Source: Vanessa cardui
Lineage: Eukaryota; Arthropoda; Insecta; Lepidoptera; Nymphalidae
DNA length: 64,000 bases
Assembly: GCF_905220365.1 (NCBI RefSeq)
Contig: NC_061133.1
Location: 14,188,171-14,252,170 of the forward strand
Direction of reading: 5' to 3'
The notes under the pieces were generated by a model. The model was not told the DNA's origin and searched no databases. It saw only the letters and a program-made list of their open reading frames with translations. Each line of letters begins with the position of its first letter. Positions within the stretch are counted from its first letter, which is position 1. The position numbers and the translations under genes are program-made. This document shows positions 51,191 through 62,000 of this stretch, piece by piece.

Positions 51191-51587
51191 ATCAAGCATT
51201 AATTTCGTATTAAAATATATTCTATGCAGTTGAATACTATGATGGAGGTCGACGGAACAATCCCAACAACATTGATCAGGCTAGTTGGGAGGGAATCAAT
51301 TATTATTCTCATTAGATTCGGGCGGGGCGTCGGATTTATTGCCGGGAAAAATTCACTACAGCACCTTGCGTATCATCGGACCGCGCTCCGTAATGCGAAA
51401 CATACATATATACTTATATATGTACATTTAACAACGGCTATGTACGATGGTTATGTTGTGTTTTAATTATATTACTTAGTTTCGGGAATATAACTTATTT
51501 TATGTCATTATAAAAGTATCTAAGGAGGTTAAACTTATTAGTAAAATAATTTATTTTTTCGAATTTTAAACAAATATTGAAAAATAC

Positions 51588-51822
51588 CATCTGATGGTGT
51601 CATGAAGTGGTCACCACCGCTGGTAGATAATGACGCTGTTAGAAACATTAACCGCTCATTAGATTAGCATAAGATGGTATATCCATTGTGCCTATTACAC
51701 TGACTCTTTCACTCTTCAAACCGAAATACAACAATACTGGGTTTGTCGGTAATAGTGCTGTTTGTCGGTATAATATCTGATGAGTGGGTGGTACCTACCC
51801 AGAGGGCTAACACAAAGTACTA
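51588..51822 (+). repeat. Short interspersed repeat (family E)
   Basis: Pieces in order: GTGGTCACCACCGCTGG, AATGACGCTGTTAGAAACAT, TTCACTCTTCAAACCG, ATCTGATGAGTGGGTGG and TACCTACCCAGAGGGC. The beginning of the family consensus (GGTTGGCGGACGAGC) is missing. Confidence 0.72.
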
Positions 51823-52105
51823 CGAAAACGCTCAAAAAAAAAAGAATAGAATCGATATGTATCAACCCCATTCCGTAAAGTATTTCATACATGATATTAC
51901 TAAATTAAAAATTACATACCTACTAATATATTAATATTCATATTGGGATACCTAAGATAACTGCAGGTGACAATTATAAAGTATGTTTACATGAAGACTA
52001 CAAAAATAAATTAATTGATAAAAAAAATGTTTTAACTTTTTAAATTAATTTATATTAATCTGAGATAATATTAATCTAAGATAACAATATTTCTCATAAC
52101 AAAAT

Positions 52106-52652
52106 AAAGCCATAAAATTAGTTACAAAACTTTTAATATTTCATTATTTATATAACTATTTTACGATTTGAATCGATTTGATCGAATTTGCTTATCATAT
52201 CTATATTAAATTTTAAATTATATTTGAAAATTTTATTTTTGACACAATAAATTATTGAATAATGTTGTCGGTATTAGTTGGTAGAGTCAAAGCCATAAAA
52301 TTAGTTACAAAATTTTAATATTTCATTATTGATATAACTATTTTACGATTTGAATCGATTTGATCGAATTTGCTTATCATATCTATATTAAATTTTAAAT
52401 TATATTTGAAAATTTTATTTTTGACACAATAAATTATTGAATAATGTTGTCGGTATTAGTTGGTAGAGTCAAAGCCATAAAATTAGTTACAAAATTTTAA
52501 TATTTCATTATTGATATAACTATTTTACGATTTGAATCGATTTGATCGAATTTGCTTATCATATCTATATTAAATTTTAAATTATATTTGAAAATTTTAT
52601 TTTTGACACAATAAATTATTGAATAATGTTGTCGGTATTAGTTGGTAGAGTC
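52106..52652. repeat. Tandem array: three units of 182-183 bp
   Basis: Unit starts (AAAGCCATAAAATTAG) fall at 52106, 52289 and 52471. Units 2 and 3 look identical by eye; unit 1 differs by about two bases (one extra C in AAAACTTTT and TTATTTATA for TTATTGATA). Each unit ends TCGGTATTAGTTGGTAGAGT, and a partial copy of that end (GGTATTAGGTGGTAGAGTC) leads into the SINE at 52666. The unit is very A+T-rich and has no reading frame. It could be a small satellite block, a recent local duplication or an assembly effect. Confidence 0.93.
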
Positions 52653-52665
52653 GGTATTAGGTGGT

Positions 52666-52962
52666 AGAGTCAATGGCGCAGTGGTTAGAATGCGTGCATC
52701 TTAACCGATGATTGCGGTTTCAAACCCCGGCAAGATTCATGTGCTTAATTTGTCTTTATAATTAATCTCGTGCTCAGCGGTGAAGGAAAACATCGTGAGG
52801 CAACCGGCATGTGGCAAATTTCATAGAAATTCTGCCACATGTGTATTCCACTAACCCGCATTGGAACAACGTGGTGGAATATGTTCCAAACCTTCTCCTC
52901 AAAGGGAGAGGAGGCCTTTAGCCCAGCACTGGGAATTTACAGGCTGTAGTTGTGTTGTTGGT
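52666..52962 (+). repeat. tRNA-derived SINE (Metulj-like) abutting a tandem array
   Basis: Same family as the copies at 25948 and 49619, with box A region AATGGCGCAGTGG and box B GGTTTCAAACC. It begins a few bases after the last unit of the 182-base tandem repeat, and the last array motif GGTAGAGTC runs directly into the SINE head. It ends in a degenerate (GTT)n tail. Confidence 0.87.
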
Positions 52963-53247
52963 ATTTAAGTTTTTGTTTTTTTGAATCCTACACGCGTGTG
53001 CATTTAACACACACCATTACAATAAAACAATAATTTCCACTTACAGTGGTTTGTACAAAACCACAGATTATATAAATGAGTCTACAATTTCGCGTCCATG
53101 TAACTGTTTAAAAAGTCTGTAATGTCGGTGTGAAGGTGACGCCGGGACGGATCGATGTCGAAGCCGTTATTAGGGCGACAGCCTTTGACGACGCGGCCCT
53201 CGTCCGATTCGCTTATTTCTCCTTTCATTTTATATATTATTAATTAG

Positions 53248-53415
53248 GTGACTACAGGCACAAGGGACATAACATCTTAGTTCCCCAGGTTGGTGGCACA
53301 TTGACGATGTAAGGAATTGTTAATATTTCTTACAGCGTCATTGTCTATGGGCGATGGTGACCACTTACCAATAGGTGGCCCATATGCTCGTCCGCCAACC
53401 TATAACATAAAAGAA
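53248..53415 (-). repeat. Short interspersed repeat (family E), half copy
   Basis: Reverse-strand copy with GGCACAAGGGACATAACATC, TTGACGATGTAAGGAATTG, GCGTCATTGTCTATGGGCG and GCTCGTCCGCCAACCTATAA. The far half (CTCACTCACCC onward) is absent. Confidence 0.78.
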
Positions 53416-54599
53416 AAAAAAGAAGAAAGACTAGCTATGTGATATGACACACTCATAACAATTGATATTGTGTAAGCTCTTCACAAAGACATTGTTTGTT
53501 TATTACAATTGATTAAATATTTTAAATTAAACTTATGATTATAAAATATCACTCGAATTTAAGTTTAACGATAACATACGCTAGGCCAATGAGATTTATA
53601 TGAAGTAGTTTCTAATGTCTTTATTAAAATCCTTTAGAGTTTTTTTTTTAATTTAATAAAATCAAACTTTTTATCGAAATATGAAATTTAAGCTAAGTTG
53701 TAACTATTTAATATATTTTTATAAAACGTTTATTTTAGTAAAATAATTTAAAGATTTTTTTTCTTTTTATAAAATTAAACTTATACTAAATAATTACAGA
53801 ATATTATTCAACAGTGACATTAGTGATATAAGTCCTTAGTAAAATTATGACATGAATGTGATATTTATTTTTTATAAAACGTTCCAAATACTTTCGCCGA
53901 ATCAGAACAAGCCTGTGCAGTGGAAGGCGTCCACTCGCGGACACGTGACTGACGGACGTCGGCGCACACACTCACACCACTGTCACACACACCACACATA
54001 CACACTAATATAACCTTGCAAATTTTAAATGTAAGGGTTGAAATATCTTATATTCTTTATAGTAATATGACTTGATTTCTTTGTTGTGATATGACAAAGA
54101 TTTACTAAATTTGTATGCCAGCATCTTATATGAGGAGGTTATATCGATCTTTTTAAATTATTATTTAAATTTGTAGTGACACAGCAAACTTTGTTAGTTT
54201 ATTATTTTTATTTATAAAATTTTGTATTAATGCTCTTGGATGTTAAGGATAATGTTCTTCTGTAATCAATCCTGGTTGAAATTAGGTCACACATAGAAAA
54301 ATGCATTCAAAGGAATTGAAACACGTTAAGTAGTTCTAATTCAGTTTCTAAGATTTGATCTTAACAAACAGACAAACATCGCAAATAATAAATAAAATTT
54401 ACATCATTTAAATTCACTTAAATTTACATAATGTATGTAAAAGTAGGTAGGTACATCATCAACAACTCGAATGTAAATTCGAGTTTGACAAATGCAAAAA
54501 TATGCGTTCGTCACGGTGAGGGCAGATGCGAAACCTCTAATTTGAAGGTCACTGAAGTAATTTATAGTTAAAGAAAATCGATAAATTAGTTCTCGGTAT
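53416..54599. other. A+T-rich stretch with a small GC patch
   Basis: GC-richer patch at 53900-53995 (ACACGTGACTGACGG, then a CA-rich run). No gene. Confidence 0.5.
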
Positions 54600-54817
54600 A
54601 CTAAAAAAAACTGCCCCGGCTTCGTTCGAGTGCAATGCTGATACTAAATATACAGTTATTTTCTTGTTTCTTTTCTTTATGTATCTATTATATACAAACA
54701 CATTCCTCTCGAATCACTCTATTAACAAGACTGCATTAACATCCGTTGCGTAATTTTAAATATCTAAGCATAGATAGGGACAGACAGCGGTAAGCGGCTT
54801 TGTTTTGTAATACATAT
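54600..54817 (+). repeat. Interspersed repeat (family C)
   Basis: Starts CTGCCCCGGCTTCGTTCGAG, then GCAATGCTGATACTAAATAT, CATCCGTTGCGTAATTTTA and ACAGCGGTAAGCGGC. Its end meets the tail of the family B LINE at 54819. Confidence 0.65.
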
Positions 54818-54818
54818 T

Positions 54819-55072
54819 CAAATCAAATCAAAATAAACTTTATTCAAGTAGACCTTTACAAGCACTTTTGAATCGTCATTTTACAATTAAGTGAAGCTAC
54901 CACCGGTTCGGAAAGAAAATCAGTAGTTACTCTTTTTTAACATTTAAAAAAATACAAAGTCATGTTAGTTAAATACAATTATTTAAATTAGTATATCCTG
55001 CTTGGAAGTCAACAGGTATTGACTCCACGCTTTTTTATCATCTATAAAATCTTGTATCGAATAATATGCTAA
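54819..55072 (-). mobile_element. LINE 3' end (family B), inserted next to another repeat
   Basis: Reverse-strand copy with AATAAACTTTATTCAAGTAG, GAAGCTACCACCGGTTCGG and CTTGGAAGTCAACAGGTATT, truncated after ATCGAATAATATGC. A 24-base piece around the GTAGATTCTACCGAG block is missing compared with the other copies. Its tail directly follows the repeat ending at 54817. Confidence 0.82.
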
Positions 55073-57160
55073 TGATAATGATATAGTAACGAAGTATTCA
55101 TATATCACACACATAGGAAGTCATATCGTTTACCGTCACGGCACACGACCTTCGAGTCTTTACTAGGTGTGGGTACATCTTTCACATAAAAAAAAAATAA
55201 AATTTTAAATACAAAATATATATAGTTTTGTAATATAATTAAAAAAAAAAACGATATATAAAAAATTCCAAGATTTCATCATGTCCTGAAAAAACATATA
55301 TTATTATAGAGTTTTTATATAAATCGAGGATTTCCGTATTTTGGCAAATTTGTAAGAATTTCATCTTCGATGTTTTCCATCATCATGGAACACACATGCT
55401 TCATACCACGTGCGTACATGACTCAGAGGTGTTTGTATTAATAAGAAACCGTGATGTTCCGTCAAGGTTTCAGCCCTTAATACAAAGTACTTTTCAGATA
55501 GTGGATTGTATTACCAAAGGACCTGTACTGCTGAACAATTTAAATTATTTCGAAATCTTTTATGTTTATTATAATAAAATTGATCTTAAGGAGAAATATT
55601 TCAAAAAAAAGTTGTAAAGAAGAAAGCCGGCCGTAGAAAGATTGTTTTTACATTGTAAATAATATTAGTACATTAATTAGTGTTTTTTTTGAGAACAATC
55701 CAATGTTGCCTCAATTAGCATATTAACTGAGTTCCATCCCATACTCGTAGTTTTAATACAATTACCATGTACTTGACACTTTTCTTGTAAATAGGACTTT
55801 TTGTATGCTTCAAATGTTAAAATTTTAAGTAGGATATTTCCTCAATCAGCAAGCCACAATTAATAGATACGAAAAAATCCAAATTAATCCATGATTTGGG
55901 CTTTCAGAAAATCCCAAAAACATTATACAGACTTATGAGTAAACATGTTTCTAATATAGAAGTTTTAATCATATTAACAACTATGTATTTAACATACACA
56001 GACTGTCAAAGTGGAACTGTGTAAATCGGCGTCGGAATAATTATAAACTTCCCCGAAAGAACGTAATGACAATCATGACGTTGACACGCCACTGACAGCG
56101 ACGGTCATTTGTCAGCTGTTTGTCAGCTGTTGTTAGCCGCAATGGTGTCAGGCGGCGCGGGGGCGATTGACGCATGACACGTGCCACTATGAACTGGCGA
56201 TTGAACCCTGCGACTGTCCGATGACATTCTTAATTTTTTTTTAACATTGTAAATTTAGACAAATTGAAATGAAAATGATTTCTTACTTTATCAGACTACT
56301 TTTACATTTGAAAAAAATACATTAAAAAAACTCTATGTAGGTATTAAAATAAGTTCAATTAAAACTGTTCATTGGGCTTTTTTAAATGGATTATTAATTA
56401 AGTGTTTCAAAATATGACAATCACCAAAATTATTGCACACCGTAAGCCATCAATTTCGTATTAGTACACATTTTCTCTTGTAAGGTACCTCGATTGTAAA
56501 AGCAATAGTATAAATCAGTTTCTGATCTAATTCCCAAACGACTATCGTGAAAGTGTAATAGAGCGGCTTGTAGCCGGACAGGTGAACGGCGAATTATTAA
56601 TGACCCTCCGATTCGCGCCTCGGACGTGTCCTTCGCAGCCCAGCCGCGCCGTCACCGCCGCCATCGACGGCGACCGCGACACCTTCTAATGAAAACCCTT
56701 TTCACCGCTATTTAAAAGCTAGAACTTCTTTCAAATGGAAATACCGTCATATTGCAGCAGTATTTTCTATTTATTCCCTAGCCTAGCTGACGACGCGAAT
56801 AGCAATCACATTCCTATTTAACTTGGTCTACTTTGAACGTTAATGGAGTGATAGATAGCCTTATGCAAATACCAGGTTATGGCGAAACAAAGTTCCTCGG
56901 TAATGAGACCGTAGTGACTTGCATACATTATCGATCATCACGAAATAGCTAGGTATTCCAGCGGTTAAATAATTCGCATTCGAAGCGTATTTAATGCCCC
57001 AGTTCGCTATGACGACCTCCGAGACGTCACCGCTTAATATCCATGCACCACGCGATTAACGAGTTATTTCCACCCCGCGACGATGTCACCACCCCGACCC
57101 GCTTCGACTATCAATCTTTTTGGCGAACGGTCTCGAGATTAATGCCCTCCTAATTTTCAG
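55073..57160. other. Upstream flank of the zinc-finger exon
   Basis: A+T-rich to 55990, then GC-rich islands at 55995-56230 and 56560-56700 and a moderately GC-rich stretch 56880-57110. It ends in a polypyrimidine-poor but consensus acceptor CTAATTTTCAG before 57161. The plus-strand frame 55396-55617 is not protein-like. Confidence 0.5.
55995..56230. promoter_or_regulatory. Candidate enhancer with duplicated TTTGTCAGCTG and TGACAG motifs
   Basis: A GC-rich island about 1 kb upstream of the zinc-finger exon. CTGTCA at 56003-56008, TGACAG at 56093-56098, and two perfect tandem copies of TTTGTCAGCTG at 56108-56129, each with an E-box CAGCTG. Confidence 0.4.
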
Positions 57161-59052
57161 ATGCTGTCGCCCCACGATGACGATGACGACAACCACTTAT
57201 GCATCAAGTGTAACGCCACCATCATCGGTCTTGATAACTATGTTAAGCATAGAAAGCAAAACTGCCGGAAAAGAAAAACTGAATCTAAAACCGAACTTCC
57301 TTCAATCGAGCCCTTGGAGCCTACATATAGTTTGGGCGCTGATGTATTTTTTCAATCTTTAGAACTACAAAGTAGCGTTAAAAAGGCATCTTTGTCACGA
57401 TTAACTCCACCTACGCCTATATCAAAAGCCAGTATTGATAAAAAGAGTACGTTGACGGTCGCATCTTCGTCGCATCTTCCTCGAATGAGTCCGATTGAAA
57501 ACAATTTAAGAGGAGAGGACTGGATTGGTGGACACAGCCTAAGAATTGGCATTAATGAAGACAACCAAACAAAATTGATCAATGCTGTTGCAAGTATTAG
57601 TGGCTCTGTTAAAAAAGATCTTCCCAGTACTTCCTATAATATCAGCAGCTTTAATGATTTTAAAGGCGAAGATGATACTGAAGAATCAGACGATACAGAT
57701 GACGACGATGAAGAAGAAGTCGTGCCACATGGGGGGAAATGGAAACCACCCCCAAATTATACTGGTGGTAAATGGAGGCCGGCATCACCAGAGCATGAAG
57801 ATTGGGATATGAGGGATGAACAAGAACAAATTGACAGAGATTATGATTATGACGCTCCCCCGCCTGAACATACAAAAGGAAAATGGGTTCCTGGTGCTAA
57901 TGAAAAAACACAAATAATGCAAACGACATTACAATCAAAAGGATCAGTCCAATATTGGTGCGGTCCATGCAATCGCAGGCTCGGTTCTCGGGCGATTTAC
58001 GAAAAACATCTCATGTCCAACTTGCACATGCGCAAAGTTTTACCAGAACATGAACTTGAGTTTTCTGGACATTTAGATCCGATTCGAACTGTAACTGACA
58101 AGCGTGCAACCCGACCAGCGTCCGTCAGTGAAAATCCAAGTAGCCAAATTTTGAAGAAAAAGCAGAAGTTGTCAGAACAAAAATTAAACATAAAAATTAA
58201 AAAGAAGAAAAGGAAAAGGAAGGCTTACTTTGTTCAATGCTCAGGCTGTAAATCACGTGTCCGAACTCATCTAATGGGAAAACATTTAATATCACACTAC
58301 CATTTCCGAAAAGCCACCGATATAAAGAGTGAAGTGTATCAACAACTCATTCTAAATAACATGGACGCCATAGTCCATCAAGCTCCATTTCAATGTAGCC
58401 CTTGTAAATTTTATACCAACTGGCTTTCTAATTTTATGCAACATTGGTTCTCTGAGGAGCATGAGCATACAATCAACTCCATCGACGGTAGATTCTGGTG
58501 TTCTTTTTGCAAATTCGAATGTGATACATCTCAAGAGATGTTGAATCATATGTCAAGCTCTGAACACAGCGAAGTAGTGGCGGTTATTAATCGTTCCATG
58601 CCGATTATAATACGAAAGAAGACGATATTGCGCTGTGAAGTATGTCGTCATGAATTCCGGTACAATTTTGAGATCAAGCAACACTGTCTTAAAACTGGCC
58701 ACGAAATAGCCCATACCGCCTCAGATAATTACCAAGAACTCCATAGATGCCAGCACTGCAGGCAAAAGTTCAAGTCATCGGTAACGTTGGCAGCTCATTT
58801 GAAGTCGAGACACAAACAGAAAGCATTCTTCTGTCTCGTTTGTTCGAAAAATTTTGATTCTTCTGAAGATGCTAAACGACATCGCCAGACTTCAGAGCAT
58901 AGGATTAGAAGAAAAGAGAAATTGCGCGAGAGAGGTTTATCCACGAAAGATTTAAGTAAAAAATGTCCTTATTGCACGGAGAAAGTAATCTTAAAGAATA
59001 TTTTGGAGCTTAAAGATCATATTAGAAGAACTCATCCCAACATTAGGAAGAC
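57161..59052 (+). CDS. Zinc-finger gene exon 1 of this window (residues 1-631)
   Basis: This 1892-base exon encodes the N-terminus and nine fingers. Finger 1 is C14-C17-H30-C35 (C2HC). Finger 2 is C267-C270-H283-H289 and finger 3 is C360-C363-H375-H381. Finger 4 is C412-C415-H428-H434 and finger 5 is C447-C450-H463-H469. Finger 6 is C492-C495-H508-H514 and finger 7 is C530-C533-H546-H551. Finger 8 is C558-C561-H574-H580 and finger 9 is C602-C605-H620-H625. Many have five residues between the histidines, as in U1/JAZ-type fingers, which in other proteins can bind RNA or DNA; here that is inference. Fingers 2 and 3 are separated by about 70 residues including a KKKKRKRK block. The exon begins after TTTTCAG and ends at donor GTAAGT (59053-59058). 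If the intron is retained, a TAA follows codon 631 at once. Confidence 0.95.
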
Positions 59053-62000
59053 GTAAGTTTCAACTAATTGTTAAAAAAAATAGATTTTAATACAAGTACT
59101 AACTTCTTACTATTTTACAGGTGTCCCAAGTGTGGAAAATCGTTTATTTTCTCACAAGAAGTGACAAGACACATTCGAGCTAATGCTTGCCAATTTCAAA
59201 AATCTGAAACGATTAACTCTTCGATTCTCTGGAATTGCAGTCAGTGTCTGTTCACAACTGACTCACAGGCTGAATGTTTCTTCCACGAAGTTCTTCACAC
59301 GGAGCCTCTCGCAAATGAGGGTATGAAAAAATCTGTTCTAAAATACTCTTGTCCTCTTTGCCCGAAGAGTTTTAAGAAGGCTTCCTTGAGGTTGCACCTG
59401 AGGCAGCACACCTTCGAAAGGCCGTTTGTTTGTTCGATATGTGGAGCTAATTTTACTCGTCAGTCGAGTTTGTCAAACCACTCGAGGACTGAACATGAAA
59501 ACTTGGACGCTAAATTGTCAAAATTAACATCCATCGAAGTAGCTATGACAAAAATAGCGAAGGAAGAACTAAAGTGTAATAAGTGCAAGAAGAAATTCAG
59601 CGACAGGTAAGATATTGATTAAAATAACAATCAGTAGCAACAATTTTTCAAATTATTATGCATGTACAGATTTATCCAGCTTAAGGTACGACAACTAACA
59701 TCATTAATTATTTAATAGATCTTTGTCTGTGAGTGTATGGCAATAACTAATACAATAAGTCGTTAATGTGCCGCGAGATCAATTACCAGAGAGTAACGTA
59801 ATTACCAGTTTTGACCACCTGGTTGGGTGGTCAACGCCTCAAAATAATATCATATAAGAGTAACAAATGTCAGCAATAATCCTCGCATCAATCAGCTGCG
59901 TGCTGTGTGCCCACATAAATTGATCGGGCTCACGGGCGCTCGCAACAGAAATAGGCCGCAGCCGCAGCGGATGCGGCCGTGTCGGCCGTGTCGCGCGTCG
60001 CACAACTCTTTCACAAATATCGGGAAACATTCATAATTTGACACGAGCTCTTTGATTCGACCGCCGAGACATTCCCGCTCGGCGTTGCCGGCGACGATGT
60101 TTTTATACCCAGCGGTAATAAATTCCTTCCGCAGCGCTGTATTTTGAGCGGCGCTGGATCAAAATATTAGTGCAATAGAGATGATATTTGATTTTATTGT
60201 ACGCACGTGTGCGTTTTAACGTTTGCTCATTTTCGACTTGATGTGATAGTGTGGTGCCAAATCGCATAGTTTATACGTTTTGACAGTTCAGAGCTTGCAA
60301 TTTATTTGTCGTACATCAGCGTATAAATAAGCTGCGATCGCTCGGGCGTTATTTTTACTTCGTCCTCTTGCGCCGGGTGTCATTAGTAATACGCGTGTAA
60401 TAACTTGTCATAAATATCGCGTAAATCTCAATTAAATTTTATTTGTCAGTCTCGCCTTGACGTGTTCACATATCGTATCGTTATTTAGCTGATACATTTG
60501 TGAAATTTTATTAAGTTACATATATAAATAAAGGTGCACGGGTGCACTTTAGTCTAAGATCGGCGCGATTCCGCAACTATGACGTGTAATCCAGACCGCA
60601 AGCCGAATGAATCAACTCAGCGCCGCCATTACTGGAACTTTCAACATATCTAGAACATTGTAGAGCCATTGAGGGAGTCTAACACCGTTGATGATCTAAC
60701 TTGAGTAATATCTTATGCGTTATTGCCCGCTGCATTAATGCAGTCGCCACTAACGCTCGCTGGCGGATGCTACCGAAGTGTCAATGGCTACGGTGTTGCC
60801 AGCTCTACATTAGAATTACTACTAATAACTTCCGACCAAAGTATCTTAGTTAAACTACATTTACTTGTAGCGGGAATAACATTACATTTACATATCTTTT
60901 ATACGTGTAATAAAACTAAAGTTTCATCATGGAACCGGCTTTACTAAGTTTAGTCTGGGAGTAGTATGAAACAAAGGGAATGCATTATTATTTTTTCTAT
61001 TTATCGATTACGAGCAGAAAAATGCATGTTGTAATTTCAAAATTTCAATGATCTTCTGCCGCAAATGTGGTATCGTGTTGGAATAAGCTGCAAACCTCAT
61101 CAAGGCTTTAGTCGGTCAGTGGTATATATACATGCAACTACCTACTTTTAAAATCAACACTCAATACTAGGGGTGTAGTTGCTAGAGGAGACGTCTGGCC
61201 GAATCACGGGTTCAAATACAAACATTACCAACTGAATCTTCGTACATTTGAATATTTTTTAATATTCATCTCTTATATAGCATGATAATTGCTTAGATAT
61301 TATACATTGAGTAGGAAGAGAAATGTTCTGATACTTTTCTTTAATTAATTGTATCTAGAAGTTAAAGCTTAGGTAACTTAGTATTGGAAAATAAGTGCCT
61401 ACGTTGCCCAAGCCCTCATTGCTTTTTTAAATCAATTTAAAAAGATAGCTTCTTGTCTTATATGGGTTCCTGTGGTCAAAAATAAAACGAAAATTTGAAG
61501 TTATATTATAATTATGTTATCTATCACCTGGTCAGGGTGCAAGGTATGCGAAAAACTCAGGCGTCGTCTGCTTGGAGTCATCTCGTCAATAATATACATA
61601 TATATATAATATCTGTGCAAAAGTGATTTTTGGTAGGTACCCAATTGGTTTAAAATTTAATCTTGTACGTAAAATTTCGTGTGAAAAGCGGTGATGTCAG
61701 AGATTAAAAAAAAAAACAAATGATGTCACATGAGTAATAGCTATTCAATTAGAGATGTCGTCACGTAAAAACAAACCCGTTTCTCGGCGTGTTTCTGCAG
61801 ACTGTACTTAATCTACAAAACATAATAAACACGACGCCGTAATTACATAATTTAAGCCGGACGACGGACAATGGAATTTTCGCACTGTTTGCAGAATGTG
61901 TTATGTGAGATACACTCCTTGATTCAACGTTTATATACTTAATTCCTAACGTAGTATTTTGATGTCCCACGAGTGGGCAAAGGTGACAAAACTGCTTTTG

